The translations under genes and the position numbers were made by a program. Shown here piece by piece: positions 1-6,179 of a DNA stretch of 11,281 nucleotides. This DNA is from Candidatus Cloacimonadota bacterium (GTDB lineage Bacteria > Cloacimonadota > Cloacimonadia > Cloacimonadales > Cloacimonadaceae). Position 1 is the first letter of the stretch. Every line of letters begins with the position of its first letter. The notes beneath the pieces were generated by a model. The model worked only from the letters and a program-made list of their open reading frames with translations. It was not told the DNA's origin and did not search any database. The stretch covers positions 1 through 11,281 of the forward strand of contig VGPI01000053.1 of NCBI GenBank assembly GCA_016875595.1. The letters run 5' to 3'.

Positions 1-1083
1 ATCTTTGGGGAGTTTGGCACCAAGACCGGGGATCATGCGAATGATGGATTCCAGGGAGCCCATCTTCTTGATACTCTGCAATTGGTGCATGAAGTCGTCC
101 AGCGTGAACTGGTTTTTGAGCATCTTTTTGGCGACCTTTTCCTGCTCTTTTTCATCCCATGCCTGCTCGGCTTTTTCGATCAGGGTGAGAACATCGCCCA
201 TACCCAGGATGCGGGATGCCATGCGGTCGGGATAAAAGACCTCGAGGTCACTGATCTTTTCGCCGATGCCGACGAAGGCAACCGGTTTATCGGTCACTGC
301 CTTGATGGAGAGCGCTGCTCCGCCGCGGGCATCACCATCGAGCTTGGTGAGGATCACGCCGTCAAACTGGAGTTTGTCATGAAATTCCTTGGCTACGTTC
401 ACAGCATCCTGTCCGGTCATGGCATCGGCGACGAACAGGATATAATCGGGCTTGATGAATTGCTTGAGCCGCTGCACTTCATTCATCATGTCAGTATCAA
501 TATGCAGACGACCGGCGGTATCGAAGATCAGGAGGTTGATCAGGTCGCGATCAGCCTGTTTGATCGCCGAATCGGCAATGCGGATAACGTCTTTGGTATC
601 TTCCGAGATCACGGGGATATCGATCTGCTTGCCCAGGATCTTGAGCTGTTCAATGGCGGCGGGACGATAGACGTCACAGGCGACCATCATCGGCTTGATG
701 TTTTTCTTGCGGTAATAAGACGCCAGTTTGGCACAGGCGGTGGTCTTACCGGAACCCTGCAAGCCGACGAGCATGATCCGGGTGAGCTTGTTGTTGTAGG
801 TCTTGAGCTCAAAGCCCTCAGTGTCCATCAGGGAGATCAGTTCCTCATGGACGATCTTGACGACCTGTTGTCCGGGAGTGAGTGATTTGAGCACGTCCTG
901 ACCCAGAGCACGCTTTTCCACTTCAACGACGAAATTCTTGACGATCTTGAAATTGACATCGGCTTCCAGCAGGGCAAGACGGATCTCGCGCATGCTGTCC
1001 TTGATGTTCTGCTCGGTCAGATAGCCCCTGCCGGTCAGGTTGCGGAATACTTTGTCCAGTTTTTCGGATAGGGAACTAAACAT
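1..1083 (-). CDS. ffh: Signal recognition particle protein Ffh (SRP54 GTPase), 3' end cut by window edge
   Basis: Ffh binds 4.5S RNA and nascent signal sequences and docks with FtsY at the membrane for co-translational targeting. The visible 361 codons run from ATG 1083 to the window edge without a stop. An N-terminal four-helix N domain (about residues 1-95) is followed by the SRP-type GTPase domain: P-loop GLQGSGKTT (107-115), DVYRPAA (137-143), DTAGR (188-192) and TKLDGDARGG (246-255). The chain then enters the methionine-rich M domain (from about 300), where MGSLESIIRMIPGLG is typical. The signal-binding and RNA-binding remainder, roughly 80-90 residues in the family, lies outside the window. 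The start is preceded by AAAGGA at 1091-1096, seven bases upstream. The ATG overlaps the rpe stop by 8 nt, suggesting translational coupling. Identification is very secure. Confidence 0.97.
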   Translation of the reverse strand, partial: MFSSLSEKLDKVFRNLTGRGYLTEQNIKDSMREIRLALLEADVNFKIVKNFVVEVEKRALGQDVLKSLTPGQQVVKIVHEELISLMDTEGFELKTYNNKLTRIMLVGLQGSGKTTACAKLASYYRKKNIKPMMVACDVYRPAAIEQLKILGKQIDIPVISEDTKDVIRIADSAIKQADRDLINLLIFDTAGRLHIDTDMMNEVQRLKQFIKPDYILFVADAMTGQDAVNVAKEFHDKLQFDGVILTKLDGDARGGAALSIKAVTDKPVAFVGIGEKISDLEVFYPDRMASRILGMGDVLTLIEKAEQAWDEKEQEKVAKKMLKNQFTLDDFMHQLQSIKKMGSLESIIRMIPGLGAKLPKD

Positions 1084-1729
1084 GTCTCAGTCCTTTGATA
1101 GCAACGCCATAATCGGCACTATTGAAAATGTAGGATGCGGATACGATGATATCGACCCCGGCATTGATCACGTCCGCTGCGTTCTGATCGGTGATCCCGC
1201 CATCGATCTGGATCAATGCCTGATAGCCATTTTGGTCGATGATGCCGCGTAATTCCCTGATCTTGGCGATGGTGGATGGGATAAAACTCTGCCCGGAGAA
1301 GCCGGGATTGACGCTCATCAGCAGGACATAATCCAGATCGGACAGGATGGGCTTGATCACATTGATCGGGGTCGCGGGATTGAGCACCAGTCCGGCTTTG
1401 ATGCCATATTGCTTGATCGTATGAACAAGCCGGTGGACGTGAAAATCCGTCTCGGGATGAAATGATATCCATTGGACTCCGATCTCGGCAAGATCGGTAA
1501 TATAATCAGCTGGATTGGTCACCATCAAATGGGCATCAAGAGGGAGTCCGGAGATCCCTCTGACCGCTTTGATCATCGGTTGCCCGAAGCTAAGATTGGG
1601 CACGTAGTGTCCATCCATGATATCCAGATGCAGGATATCCGCCCCGGCTGATTCCAGTCTGGAGATCTCATTTCCCAGAGCACTGAAGTCTGCGGAGAGG
1701 ATCGAGGGAGCGATCAGGATGCGTTTCAT
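1076..1729 (-). CDS. rpe: Ribulose-phosphate 3-epimerase
   Basis: Rpe interconverts D-ribulose 5-phosphate and D-xylulose 5-phosphate in the cytosolic pentose phosphate pathway. The 217-residue TIM-barrel shows the family start (APSILSADF), the metal and catalytic residues His34, Asp36, His67 and Asp176, and the motifs MDGHYVPN, FHPE and MSVNPGFSGQ. I chose the second ATG (1729) over the upstream in-frame ATG at 1741: it has GAGGA five bases upstream and gives the usual start MKRILIAPS, whereas the 1741 ATG has no good ribosome-binding site. The 1741 ATG would overlap the DUF721 stop as ATGA. The phosphate-binding loop near the C-terminus reads VSASYIF where a glycine is usual (VAGSxIF), a mild variation. 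The product feeds ribose 5-phosphate to the prs gene upstream in the same run. Confidence 0.96.
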   Translation of the reverse strand: MKRILIAPSILSADFSALGNEISRLESAGADILHLDIMDGHYVPNLSFGQPMIKAVRGISGLPLDAHLMVTNPADYITDLAEIGVQWISFHPETDFHVHRLVHTIKQYGIKAGLVLNPATPINVIKPILSDLDYVLLMSVNPGFSGQSFIPSTIAKIRELRGIIDQNGYQALIQIDGGITDQNAADVINAGVDIIVSASYIFNSADYGVAIKGLRHV

Positions 1730-1734
1730 ATCTG

Positions 1735-1739
1735 TCCTC
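1735..1739 (-). promoter_or_regulatory. Shine-Dalgarno site that decides the rpe start
   Basis: GAGGA on the minus strand lies five bases before ATG 1729 and overlaps the other in-frame ATG (1741), which itself lacks an upstream purine-rich site. It also overlaps the DUF721 stop codon, so termination of that gene would place ribosomes on this site. Confidence 0.7.
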
Positions 1740-2025
1740 ATTGCCTGATCAGGAATATGATATCCCTGATATTGATTTTGAGTTTTTGCCGGTAAGCATC
1801 AATGATGCGCTGCTTGGTGAGGATAAGTTCCTGCATCCAGGTGTTGTTCTTTACACCAACAAATAGGACGTTATTCTCGTATTTAACGGGACAGGAACGC
1901 TCTGCCAGCAAATCGCCGACGATAACGCGCCAACTTCTGAGTATGGCAAGAAAGTCAGCAAATTTCTCACCCGCTATTCTCTCCAGAAGGAAATCAGTGA
2001 GTCTTCCGAGCGCTTGCCAAGCCAT
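1738..2025 (-). CDS. DUF721 / DciA-like protein (putative replicative helicase loader family)
   Basis: A 95-residue protein with the DUF721 pattern: a tryptophan followed by VG (W32, V36-G37), a short polar and proline stretch (SCPV), then NNVLFVGVKNNTWMQEL and a lysine-rich helix KQRIIDAYRQ (71-80). DUF721 includes DciA, which interacts with the replicative helicase DnaB in bacteria lacking DnaC or DnaI; the family assignment is from pattern recognition and the role is by family only. The protein is nearly just the core domain, without the long disordered tails of many DciA proteins. No clear Shine-Dalgarno site precedes ATG 2025, and the frame stays open a little upstream without another ATG, so the start is uncertain. 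It follows the only sizeable gap of the gene run (2026-2079) and its stop lies 8 nt before the rpe start. Confidence 0.8.
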   Translation of the reverse strand: MAWQALGRLTDFLLERIAGEKFADFLAILRSWRVIVGDLLAERSCPVKYENNVLFVGVKNNTWMQELILTKQRIIDAYRQKLKINIRDIIFLIRQ

Positions 2026-2079
2026 AAGAATGAAAGACTGACCCCGGCAATTTAAACTACGACGTGGTCTGTCCTAACG
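2026..2079. other. 54-nt gap, largest inside the gene run
   Basis: All other gaps from 10695 to here are 15 nt or less. I find no convincing terminator hairpin or promoter in it. A perfect 8-bp palindrome TAACGTTA (2075-2082) overlaps the stop codon of the upstream membrane-protein gene. The apparent GC shift of the window falls at about this point. Confidence 0.4.
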
Positions 2080-2652
2080 TTATTCTTGTTTGATGAACAG
2101 GTTTATCCCGCTATAAGACAGGATGACCACAACCAGTAGAATATAATAGACCGAGCCGATCCCAGTTGTGGTGCGATCGAAAAAGGAGATAACAAGACCG
2201 GGCAAGGCAGACGCGATCACTATCAGCGCATATCCGATGATCTTATAGATCAGTTCATCTTTGACAAAGTTGATTAAATACACTGCCGCCGCCATAGCTC
2301 CGATAAACACCAAAGTTACTCCCAAACTCGCCAGAAGCAAAATCCACATTGACACCTGTGGCAGAGTGAACAGATTCATCCTGGTAGTCATCAATATCGG
2401 TAAGCCCAAAGCCAGAATTAGCATTATCCCGCCAAACATCCGCCTCAGGATCACATTATCAGATGGAACTATTTCAAAATGACGTTGCTTTGAGTGTTCA
2501 ATAAATATAACACCGGCAACGACAGCAACGAAGAAGCCGGCATAAGCAAGTATCATCCATGCTTTGCCTGTGGCTATCCCCATCATTGACAGAGCTGCGA
2601 TAAAAATTAAAATCGCAATGAGTTTCCTGGCGTAGTACCATTTATCTGACAT
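2080..2652 (-). CDS. Integral membrane protein of unknown function, six predicted helices
   Basis: I do not recognise this 190-residue protein. It has six hydrophobic segments, at about 10-28, 32-51, 72-91, 100-128, 136-157 and 167-187, with short loops. A basic cytoplasmic-looking loop (EHSKQRHFE, 52-60) joins helices 2 and 3, and positive residues sit at the N-terminus (K4, R9, K10). No enzymatic motif or transporter signature is visible. The start is secure: GGAGG lies five bases before ATG 2652, in a context shared with rplI. It begins 14 nt after the rplI stop, so it is probably co-expressed with the ribosomal cluster. It could be a lineage-specific membrane protein carried with that operon. 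Confidence 0.85.
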   Translation of the reverse strand: MSDKWYYARKLIAILIFIAALSMMGIATGKAWMILAYAGFFVAVVAGVIFIEHSKQRHFEIVPSDNVILRRMFGGIMLILALGLPILMTTRMNLFTLPQVSMWILLLASLGVTLVFIGAMAAAVYLINFVKDELIYKIIGYALIVIASALPGLVISFFDRTTTGIGSVYYILLVVVILSYSGINLFIKQE

Positions 2653-2662
2653 GGGTACCTCC
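2651..2662 (-). promoter_or_regulatory. Ribosome-binding site, copy 1 of a duplicated 12-nt motif
   Basis: The minus strand reads GGAGGTACCCAT here and the same 12 bases recur at 3119-3130 before rplI. ATGGG and CCCAT flank GAGGTA, so a 5-bp stem could present the Shine-Dalgarno sequence in its loop, with part of the start codon in the stem. The hairpin is small and its role is speculative; the ribosome-binding function is clear. Confidence 0.6.
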
Positions 2663-2666
2663 CCAT

Positions 2667-3116
2667 CTATTCAGCTTCTTTTACGATTATGATCGGTAAC
2701 TCCGTGCAGATATCCTTATGGAGCTTGATCGATACATGACTCTCTCCAAGTTCTTTGATGTGTCTTTCCATCTGAACCATGGAGCGCTGTATCTCGATAT
2801 TCCGTTCTTTGAGAGCAATGACAATATCGCTTTCCGAAACGGAACCAAACATGTGGTCATTCTCATCTGTCTTGCGAATAAATGTCAAGTGGATTTCTCC
2901 GAGCTGGTCAGCGAGAGTTTTCAATTCATTCAGTTTACGCGCTTCCTGAGCTGCCCAATCGGTCTTCAGAGTTTGCAGTTTCATTAGATTTTTGGGCGTG
3001 GCAATTATGGCCAAATTGCGGGGTAGAAGGTAGTTCCTCGCATATCCCCGTTTTACAGCCACGGTTTCGCCTTTCTTGCCAACTTTGTCAATATTTTCGA
3101 TTAGTATGATTTTCAT
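2667..3116 (-). CDS. rplI: 50S ribosomal protein bL9
   Basis: bL9 binds 23S rRNA with its N-terminal domain and extends away from the ribosome through a long helix to a C-terminal globular domain. The 149-residue length is normal. The N-terminal signature is clear: MKIILIENIDKVGKKG, then VKRGYARNYLLPRNLA (about 21-36). A charged helix (about 45-75) leads to the C-terminal domain with FGSVSESDI. The ATG overlaps the stop of the upstream DUF2232 gene (ATGA), and the Shine-Dalgarno GGAGG is encoded inside the last codons of that gene, nine bases upstream. It sits at its usual place at the end of the rpsF-ssb-rpsR-DUF2232-rplI cluster. Confidence 0.97.
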   Translation of the reverse strand: MKIILIENIDKVGKKGETVAVKRGYARNYLLPRNLAIIATPKNLMKLQTLKTDWAAQEARKLNELKTLADQLGEIHLTFIRKTDENDHMFGSVSESDIVIALKERNIEIQRSMVQMERHIKELGESHVSIKLHKDICTELPIIIVKEAE

Positions 3117-3952
3117 TGATGGGTACCTCCATTGGTTTCAATTTGTCTGAAATCCAGCCATTGATCAGCTAAACCCAGAACGATCAGCACGATGTATGAC
3201 AGTGCGTTGATTACAATAAACACGATTAGAACAATAAATATAACAGGATTGGTTATGTATTGCATCAGTTTGGATATCATCACCCCCAATCCTTGAAACA
3301 GATAGATGAAGCTAAGTCCAATAAGACAATTAACGAATGGAAACCATGCCTGTTTAACGAAATACATGGGTATCACCGCAATCAGAAGATAGGATAGAAA
3401 CACAGGCAAACGAAATCTTCTGAGATTGAATTGAAACCCCAGGTTTCTACGCATCAGGATAAAGCCGATGAACAGTGCGATCAATTGGAATACAATCCAT
3501 CCCGAAGGCAGTAGGTTTTTCAGGATCGATACACTTTCCGGACTGATGGCGTTGGCAAGCATCGGCATATCTTTCTGTATGGTTTGTAATGTCTCATTGA
3601 ACAACTGGACATGTAACTCATTGAATAAATAGAATCTGAGCAGTCCATACAATACAGTCAATAGAGCAGCGATTCCAAATTCGTTGGAAACATTTTCATT
3701 CTTAAATCGATCTCTGAAGACCAAAGTAATCAAACCCACTCCCAGGACGCTATCACTGGCAATTATAATCCCCAATGGATCTCTCTGCATTAGCAGTAAA
3801 AGAACCGGGGGGATCATAAATGAACCTATCATAGCCAAGGATGATCGGTGGAAAAGCTCAGCCCGCTTGCCGCAGTAATACAAAAGTGCAACGAGAGCAA
3901 CCGGTGTTGACACCAGAGAGCTAACACCGATCAGGAGCGGGATAAAAACCAT
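3113..3952 (-). CDS. DUF2232 (YybS-like) multi-pass membrane protein
   Basis: A 279-residue polytopic membrane protein with about eight hydrophobic segments (roughly 3-26, 38-55, 59-78, 93-110, 150-168, 183-199, 202-226 and 235-263). DUF2232 features are visible in the second half: LLPSGW before the fifth helix, FRLP (180-183) opening the sixth, and LFQGLGVMI (218-226) ending the seventh. Proteins of this family commonly sit between rpsR and rplI, as here, and the position supports the call. Their biochemical role is not established; they resemble membrane components of small-molecule uptake systems only in general topology. The gene begins 2 nt after the rpsR stop without a strong ribosome-binding site, so coupling to rpsR is likely. 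Its own stop overlaps the rplI start. Confidence 0.85.
   Translation of the reverse strand: MVFIPLLIGVSSLVSTPVALVALLYYCGKRAELFHRSSLAMIGSFMIPPVLLLLMQRDPLGIIIASDSVLGVGLITLVFRDRFKNENVSNEFGIAALLTVLYGLLRFYLFNELHVQLFNETLQTIQKDMPMLANAISPESVSILKNLLPSGWIVFQLIALFIGFILMRRNLGFQFNLRRFRLPVFLSYLLIAVIPMYFVKQAWFPFVNCLIGLSFIYLFQGLGVMISKLMQYITNPVIFIVLIVFIVINALSYIVLIVLGLADQWLDFRQIETNGGTHQ
3119..3130 (-). promoter_or_regulatory. Ribosome-binding site of rplI, copy 2 of a duplicated 12-nt motif
   Basis: GGAGGTACCCAT on the minus strand is identical to the site at 2651-2662. Here it lies within the coding end of the DUF2232 gene (codons for G-G-T-H) and precedes ATG 3116. ATGG and CCAT around the core could form a weak 4-bp stem. 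Confidence 0.6.
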
Positions 3953-3954
3953 TG

Positions 3955-4224
3955 CTATTCTATGACGTATGGAATCAACGCCATTTGTCGGGCGCGCTTG
4001 ATCTCATTGGATAGGCGCCGTTGGTGTTTGGCGCATGTTCCCGTTAATCTGGCGGCTTCTATCTTTCCAACATCAGAGACAAATTGCTTGAGGTTATCAA
4101 TGTTCTTGTAATCAATAATCAGTTCTTTATTGGCACAGAAGCGACAGAATTTTTTTCGGGTAAACTTCTTGCGGCGATCGGGATTGGCGGGACGGGGTTC
4201 TCTGGATTTAGAATGGTACATCAT
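3955..4224 (-). CDS. rpsR: 30S ribosomal protein bS18, zinc-ribbon-like (C+) form
   Basis: bS18 binds next to bS6 on the platform of the 30S subunit. The 89-residue protein has a basic N-terminal tail and the family core, KFCRFCANKELIIDYKN and then IEAARLTGTCAKHQRRL. Cys27, Cys30, Cys64 and His67 form a CxxC plus CxxH set, the metal-binding C+ version known for several ribosomal proteins. It starts inside ssb (17-nt overlap), where the tail codons of ssb provide AGGTG seven bases before the first ATG. A second ATG follows directly (4221) and could also be used. Its partner bS6 is encoded two genes upstream. Confidence 0.97.
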   Translation of the reverse strand: MMYHSKSREPRPANPDRRKKFTRKKFCRFCANKELIIDYKNIDNLKQFVSDVGKIEAARLTGTCAKHQRRLSNEIKRARQMALIPYVIE

Positions 4225-4654
4225 CGTTGGTCACCTGCGCTTGGGGAATCTCTTCATTGGGTAAAGGAACTTCATCATTGGAACCGGGTGTATCTCCCTC
4301 AGCTCTTGGTTTAAACTCGAGAAAACTAATGTACTCTGCAATGATCTCAACAACCTTTCGGTTTACGTTGTTGGAATCAACATAAGTACGGGTCTCTAAA
4401 CGACCTTCCACAATGAGCGGACTGCCTTTGTGGGCTTGATTACTTAATGATTCTGCCCACTTGGACCAGGCAACAACTTCAATGAAATTGGCAACTTTCT
4501 GCCAAGTTCCGGTGTCGTCTTTGAATGATCTGTCAAAAGCGAGGGTAAACCTCACAACCGGAGTTCCCTTGGGAGTATAGCGAAGTTCAATATCTTGTGT
4601 GATCCTACCGCATAACATTATCTTGTTGATGTTTGGAAGCCGTAAATCAGCCAT
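4208..4654 (-). CDS. ssb: Single-stranded DNA-binding protein SSB
   Basis: SSB coats single-stranded DNA during replication, repair and recombination, and recruits partners through its acidic tip. The 148-residue protein has an N-terminal OB fold (about 5-108: NKIMLCGRITQDIELRYTP, then FIEVVAWSKWAE and LIVEGRLETRTYVD), a short polar proline-containing linker, and the canonical C-terminal tip DDVPF. I start it at ATG 4654 because AGGAGG lies four bases before it. The in-frame ATG at 4672 would add MTRGGK, encoded by the ribosome-binding site itself. The start overlaps the rpsF stop by 8 nt and the 3' end overlaps rpsR. The order rpsF-ssb-rpsR is widely conserved. Confidence 0.97.
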   Translation of the reverse strand: MADLRLPNINKIMLCGRITQDIELRYTPKGTPVVRFTLAFDRSFKDDTGTWQKVANFIEVVAWSKWAESLSNQAHKGSPLIVEGRLETRTYVDSNNVNRKVVEIIAEYISFLEFKPRAEGDTPGSNDEVPLPNEEIPQAQVTNDDVPF

Positions 4655-4955
4655 TTTTCCTCCTCTTGTCACTGAGATTGATGATCATATAGCGGATAAT
4701 ACTCTCATTGAGATTCATCTGTTTCTTGACCAGCTTTACGGTTGTCGACTCCAATGTGAAATAATCGACATAGTAATATCCTTCTTTCACCTTGTTGATC
4801 GGATAGGCCAGGATACGTTTCCCCCAATCATCCACTTTGACGATCTCACCACTATTATCGGTAACGATAGACAGTAATTTCTGGTTAAGACCATACGCAT
4901 CTTCTTGATTCAGTCGAGGTGAGACAATCACCATCATTTCATATTCTTTAGTCAC
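4647..4955 (-). CDS. rpsF: 30S ribosomal protein bS6
   Basis: bS6 pairs with bS18 on the 30S platform. The 102-residue protein carries the family motifs YEMMVIVSP at the N-terminus, WGKRILAYPINKVKEGYYY in the middle, and NESIIRYMII before the basic C-terminus. I start it at GTG 4955, which has AGGAGG six bases upstream and gives the standard start (M)TKEYEMMVIV. A longer in-frame reading to ATG 5102 would run antiparallel to nothing but through pth in another frame, and those residues do not resemble bS6. The GTG overlaps the pth stop by 8 nt (GTGACTAA), and the 3' end overlaps ssb by 8 nt. Confidence 0.96.
   Translation of the reverse strand: MTKEYEMMVIVSPRLNQEDAYGLNQKLLSIVTDNSGEIVKVDDWGKRILAYPINKVKEGYYYVDYFTLESTTVKLVKKQMNLNESIIRYMIINLSDKRRKNG
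4659..4664 (-). promoter_or_regulatory. Shine-Dalgarno site that decides the ssb start
   Basis: A consensus AGGAGG on the minus strand lies four bases before ATG 4654 and inside the last codons of rpsF. It rules out the longer in-frame start at 4672, whose extra residues would be translated from this site. Confidence 0.85.
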
Positions 4956-5565
4956 TATATTCCTCCTCTGGACTAACGATTCCGAGTATTTGCACCCCGG
5001 AATAGGCTTTTTTCCACTGACTAAAATAATCCAACAACTTGCTATACCCTTGTATCGCATAGATTTCGATAAATTCGGCAACAACATCATAAACCGAGGC
5101 AAGCTCGTTTAACTCGTCCAAGCTTAACTGCTCAAGGACAAAGTCCTTATATTTGACATTCATCCTTTTGCCAATACCTATTCTGATTCGCCTTAGTTTG
5201 GTTTTCCCAACTCTATCAAGAAGCGATTTGACACCATTATGGCCACCATCGCCACCGCTCGACCTTATTCTAATCTCATTTTTCGCAATCTCGATATCGT
5301 CGTGGATTGCCAGGACATCCTCGATTTGCCACCTTTGCTCAAGGTCCGGGAAGATATTACCAGAGCGATTCATAAATGTCTTGGGTTTGATCAGACATAA
5401 ACCCTTGTTAACAGCATAGTCAAAAAAACGTGTTTTCTTAAACTTGAGCTTATGAAGCCACGCGTACCGGTCGACACACATGTAACCAATATTGTGTCTG
5501 GTGAAACGGAAGTCATCACCATGGTTTCCCAGGCCGATTACGAGCCTCATCTTGGGTTTGTTCAT
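4948..5565 (-). CDS. pth: Peptidyl-tRNA hydrolase
   Basis: Pth cleaves the ester bond of peptidyl-tRNAs released prematurely from ribosomes, recycling tRNA. The 205-residue protein shows the family active site: GLGNHG (Asn14), FTRHNIG (catalytic His24), KPKTFMNRSG (Asn66), HDD (Asp90) and the loop GGDGGHNG (104-111, Asn110). The C-terminal tail after about residue 185 is a few residues longer than in short homologues and acidic at the end (EEEY). The ATG overlaps the rplY stop as ATGA. No strong ribosome-binding site precedes it, so reinitiation after rplY is likely. An alternative ATG lies at 5550. Adjacency to rplY is a common bacterial arrangement. Confidence 0.97.
   Translation of the reverse strand: MNKPKMRLVIGLGNHGDDFRFTRHNIGYMCVDRYAWLHKLKFKKTRFFDYAVNKGLCLIKPKTFMNRSGNIFPDLEQRWQIEDVLAIHDDIEIAKNEIRIRSSGGDGGHNGVKSLLDRVGKTKLRRIRIGIGKRMNVKYKDFVLEQLSLDELNELASVYDVVAEFIEIYAIQGYSKLLDYFSQWKKAYSGVQILGIVSPEEEYSD
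4962..4967 (-). promoter_or_regulatory. Shine-Dalgarno site that decides the rpsF GTG start
   Basis: AGGAGG on the minus strand sits six bases before GTG 4955 and inside the last codons of pth. It is the reason for preferring the non-ATG start. Confidence 0.85.
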
Positions 5566-6164
5566 ATTTCTGGGTTAGTATTGACAACGCTCCCGGTTGT
5601 ATGGGCAACGTTTTCGCCTTTTCGGGCATGGATTACTACTATCGTGTTGTCCGGCATGTCCTTATATTGCCAGTTTCCTTCCGGAAGATCGCGCACATGA
5701 ACCGAATCCCCCACTCCTAAGTGATTGATATCGACTTTAATATCCTCAGGGATTTTTTCCGCTAAGGCTATCACTTTAACCGATCTCTGGATCACATCTA
5801 ACACCCCACCAACTTTAACACCGACAGCTTCTCCGATGAAATGGATCGGAATATCAATCTCAATATGGGATTTTCTTGGTACAACTACGAAATCAAGGTG
5901 TAGGAATTCCCGATTGACTGGATGTACCTGGAAATCCTTTAAGATTGTATGGTACTTCCTGGTTCCAATGTGAAGATCATAGAATGTCACTTCCTGATAA
6001 GCTTGCTTGTATGCTTCAACGAATTTTGCTTTTATGATCGATATGGGTACTGCCTCCATTCCGGGTCCATAAAGCACTGCCGGAATGTATCCCTTTTTGC
6101 GTAAGATACTCAGTTCTGAGTTCTTATAGGTGTTTCTCTTTTCAGCATTGAGGTCGAGTTTCAT
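5562..6164 (-). CDS. rplY: 50S ribosomal protein bL25, long CTC/TL5 form
   Basis: bL25 binds 5S rRNA in the large subunit. The N-terminal 5S-binding domain (about 1-95) shows RKKGYIPAVLYGPG and DFQVHPVNREFLHLDF. The C-terminal beta domain (about 97-185) of the general-stress CTC/TL5 form follows, with IPIHFIGEAVGVKVGGVLD and the DINHLGVGDSVHVRDL stretch. At 200 residues it is the long version, not the short (about 95-residue) enterobacterial one. A strong GGAGGA (6169-6174) lies four bases before the ATG. It starts 15 nt after prs, and its stop overlaps the pth start. The prs-rplY-pth order is common in bacteria. Confidence 0.96.
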   Translation of the reverse strand: MKLDLNAEKRNTYKNSELSILRKKGYIPAVLYGPGMEAVPISIIKAKFVEAYKQAYQEVTFYDLHIGTRKYHTILKDFQVHPVNREFLHLDFVVVPRKSHIEIDIPIHFIGEAVGVKVGGVLDVIQRSVKVIALAEKIPEDIKVDINHLGVGDSVHVRDLPEGNWQYKDMPDNTIVVIHARKGENVAHTTGSVVNTNPEI

Positions 6165-6179
6165 TTAATCCTCCATTTA

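Noticed and set aside
82..885. Long plus-strand open frame of 267 codons
   Set aside because: It lies opposite ffh, whose GTPase motifs are unambiguous on the minus strand. The plus-strand translation resembles no family and mirrors the codon pattern of the real gene.
2026..2079. Intrinsic terminator separating the left three genes
   Set aside because: No stable GC-rich stem followed by a T-run is visible on the minus strand; only an 8-bp palindrome overlapping the stop codon.
4956..5102. N-terminal extension of rpsF to ATG 5102
   Set aside because: The extra 49 residues do not resemble bS6 and overlap pth in a different frame. The consensus AGGAGG fixes the GTG start at 4955.
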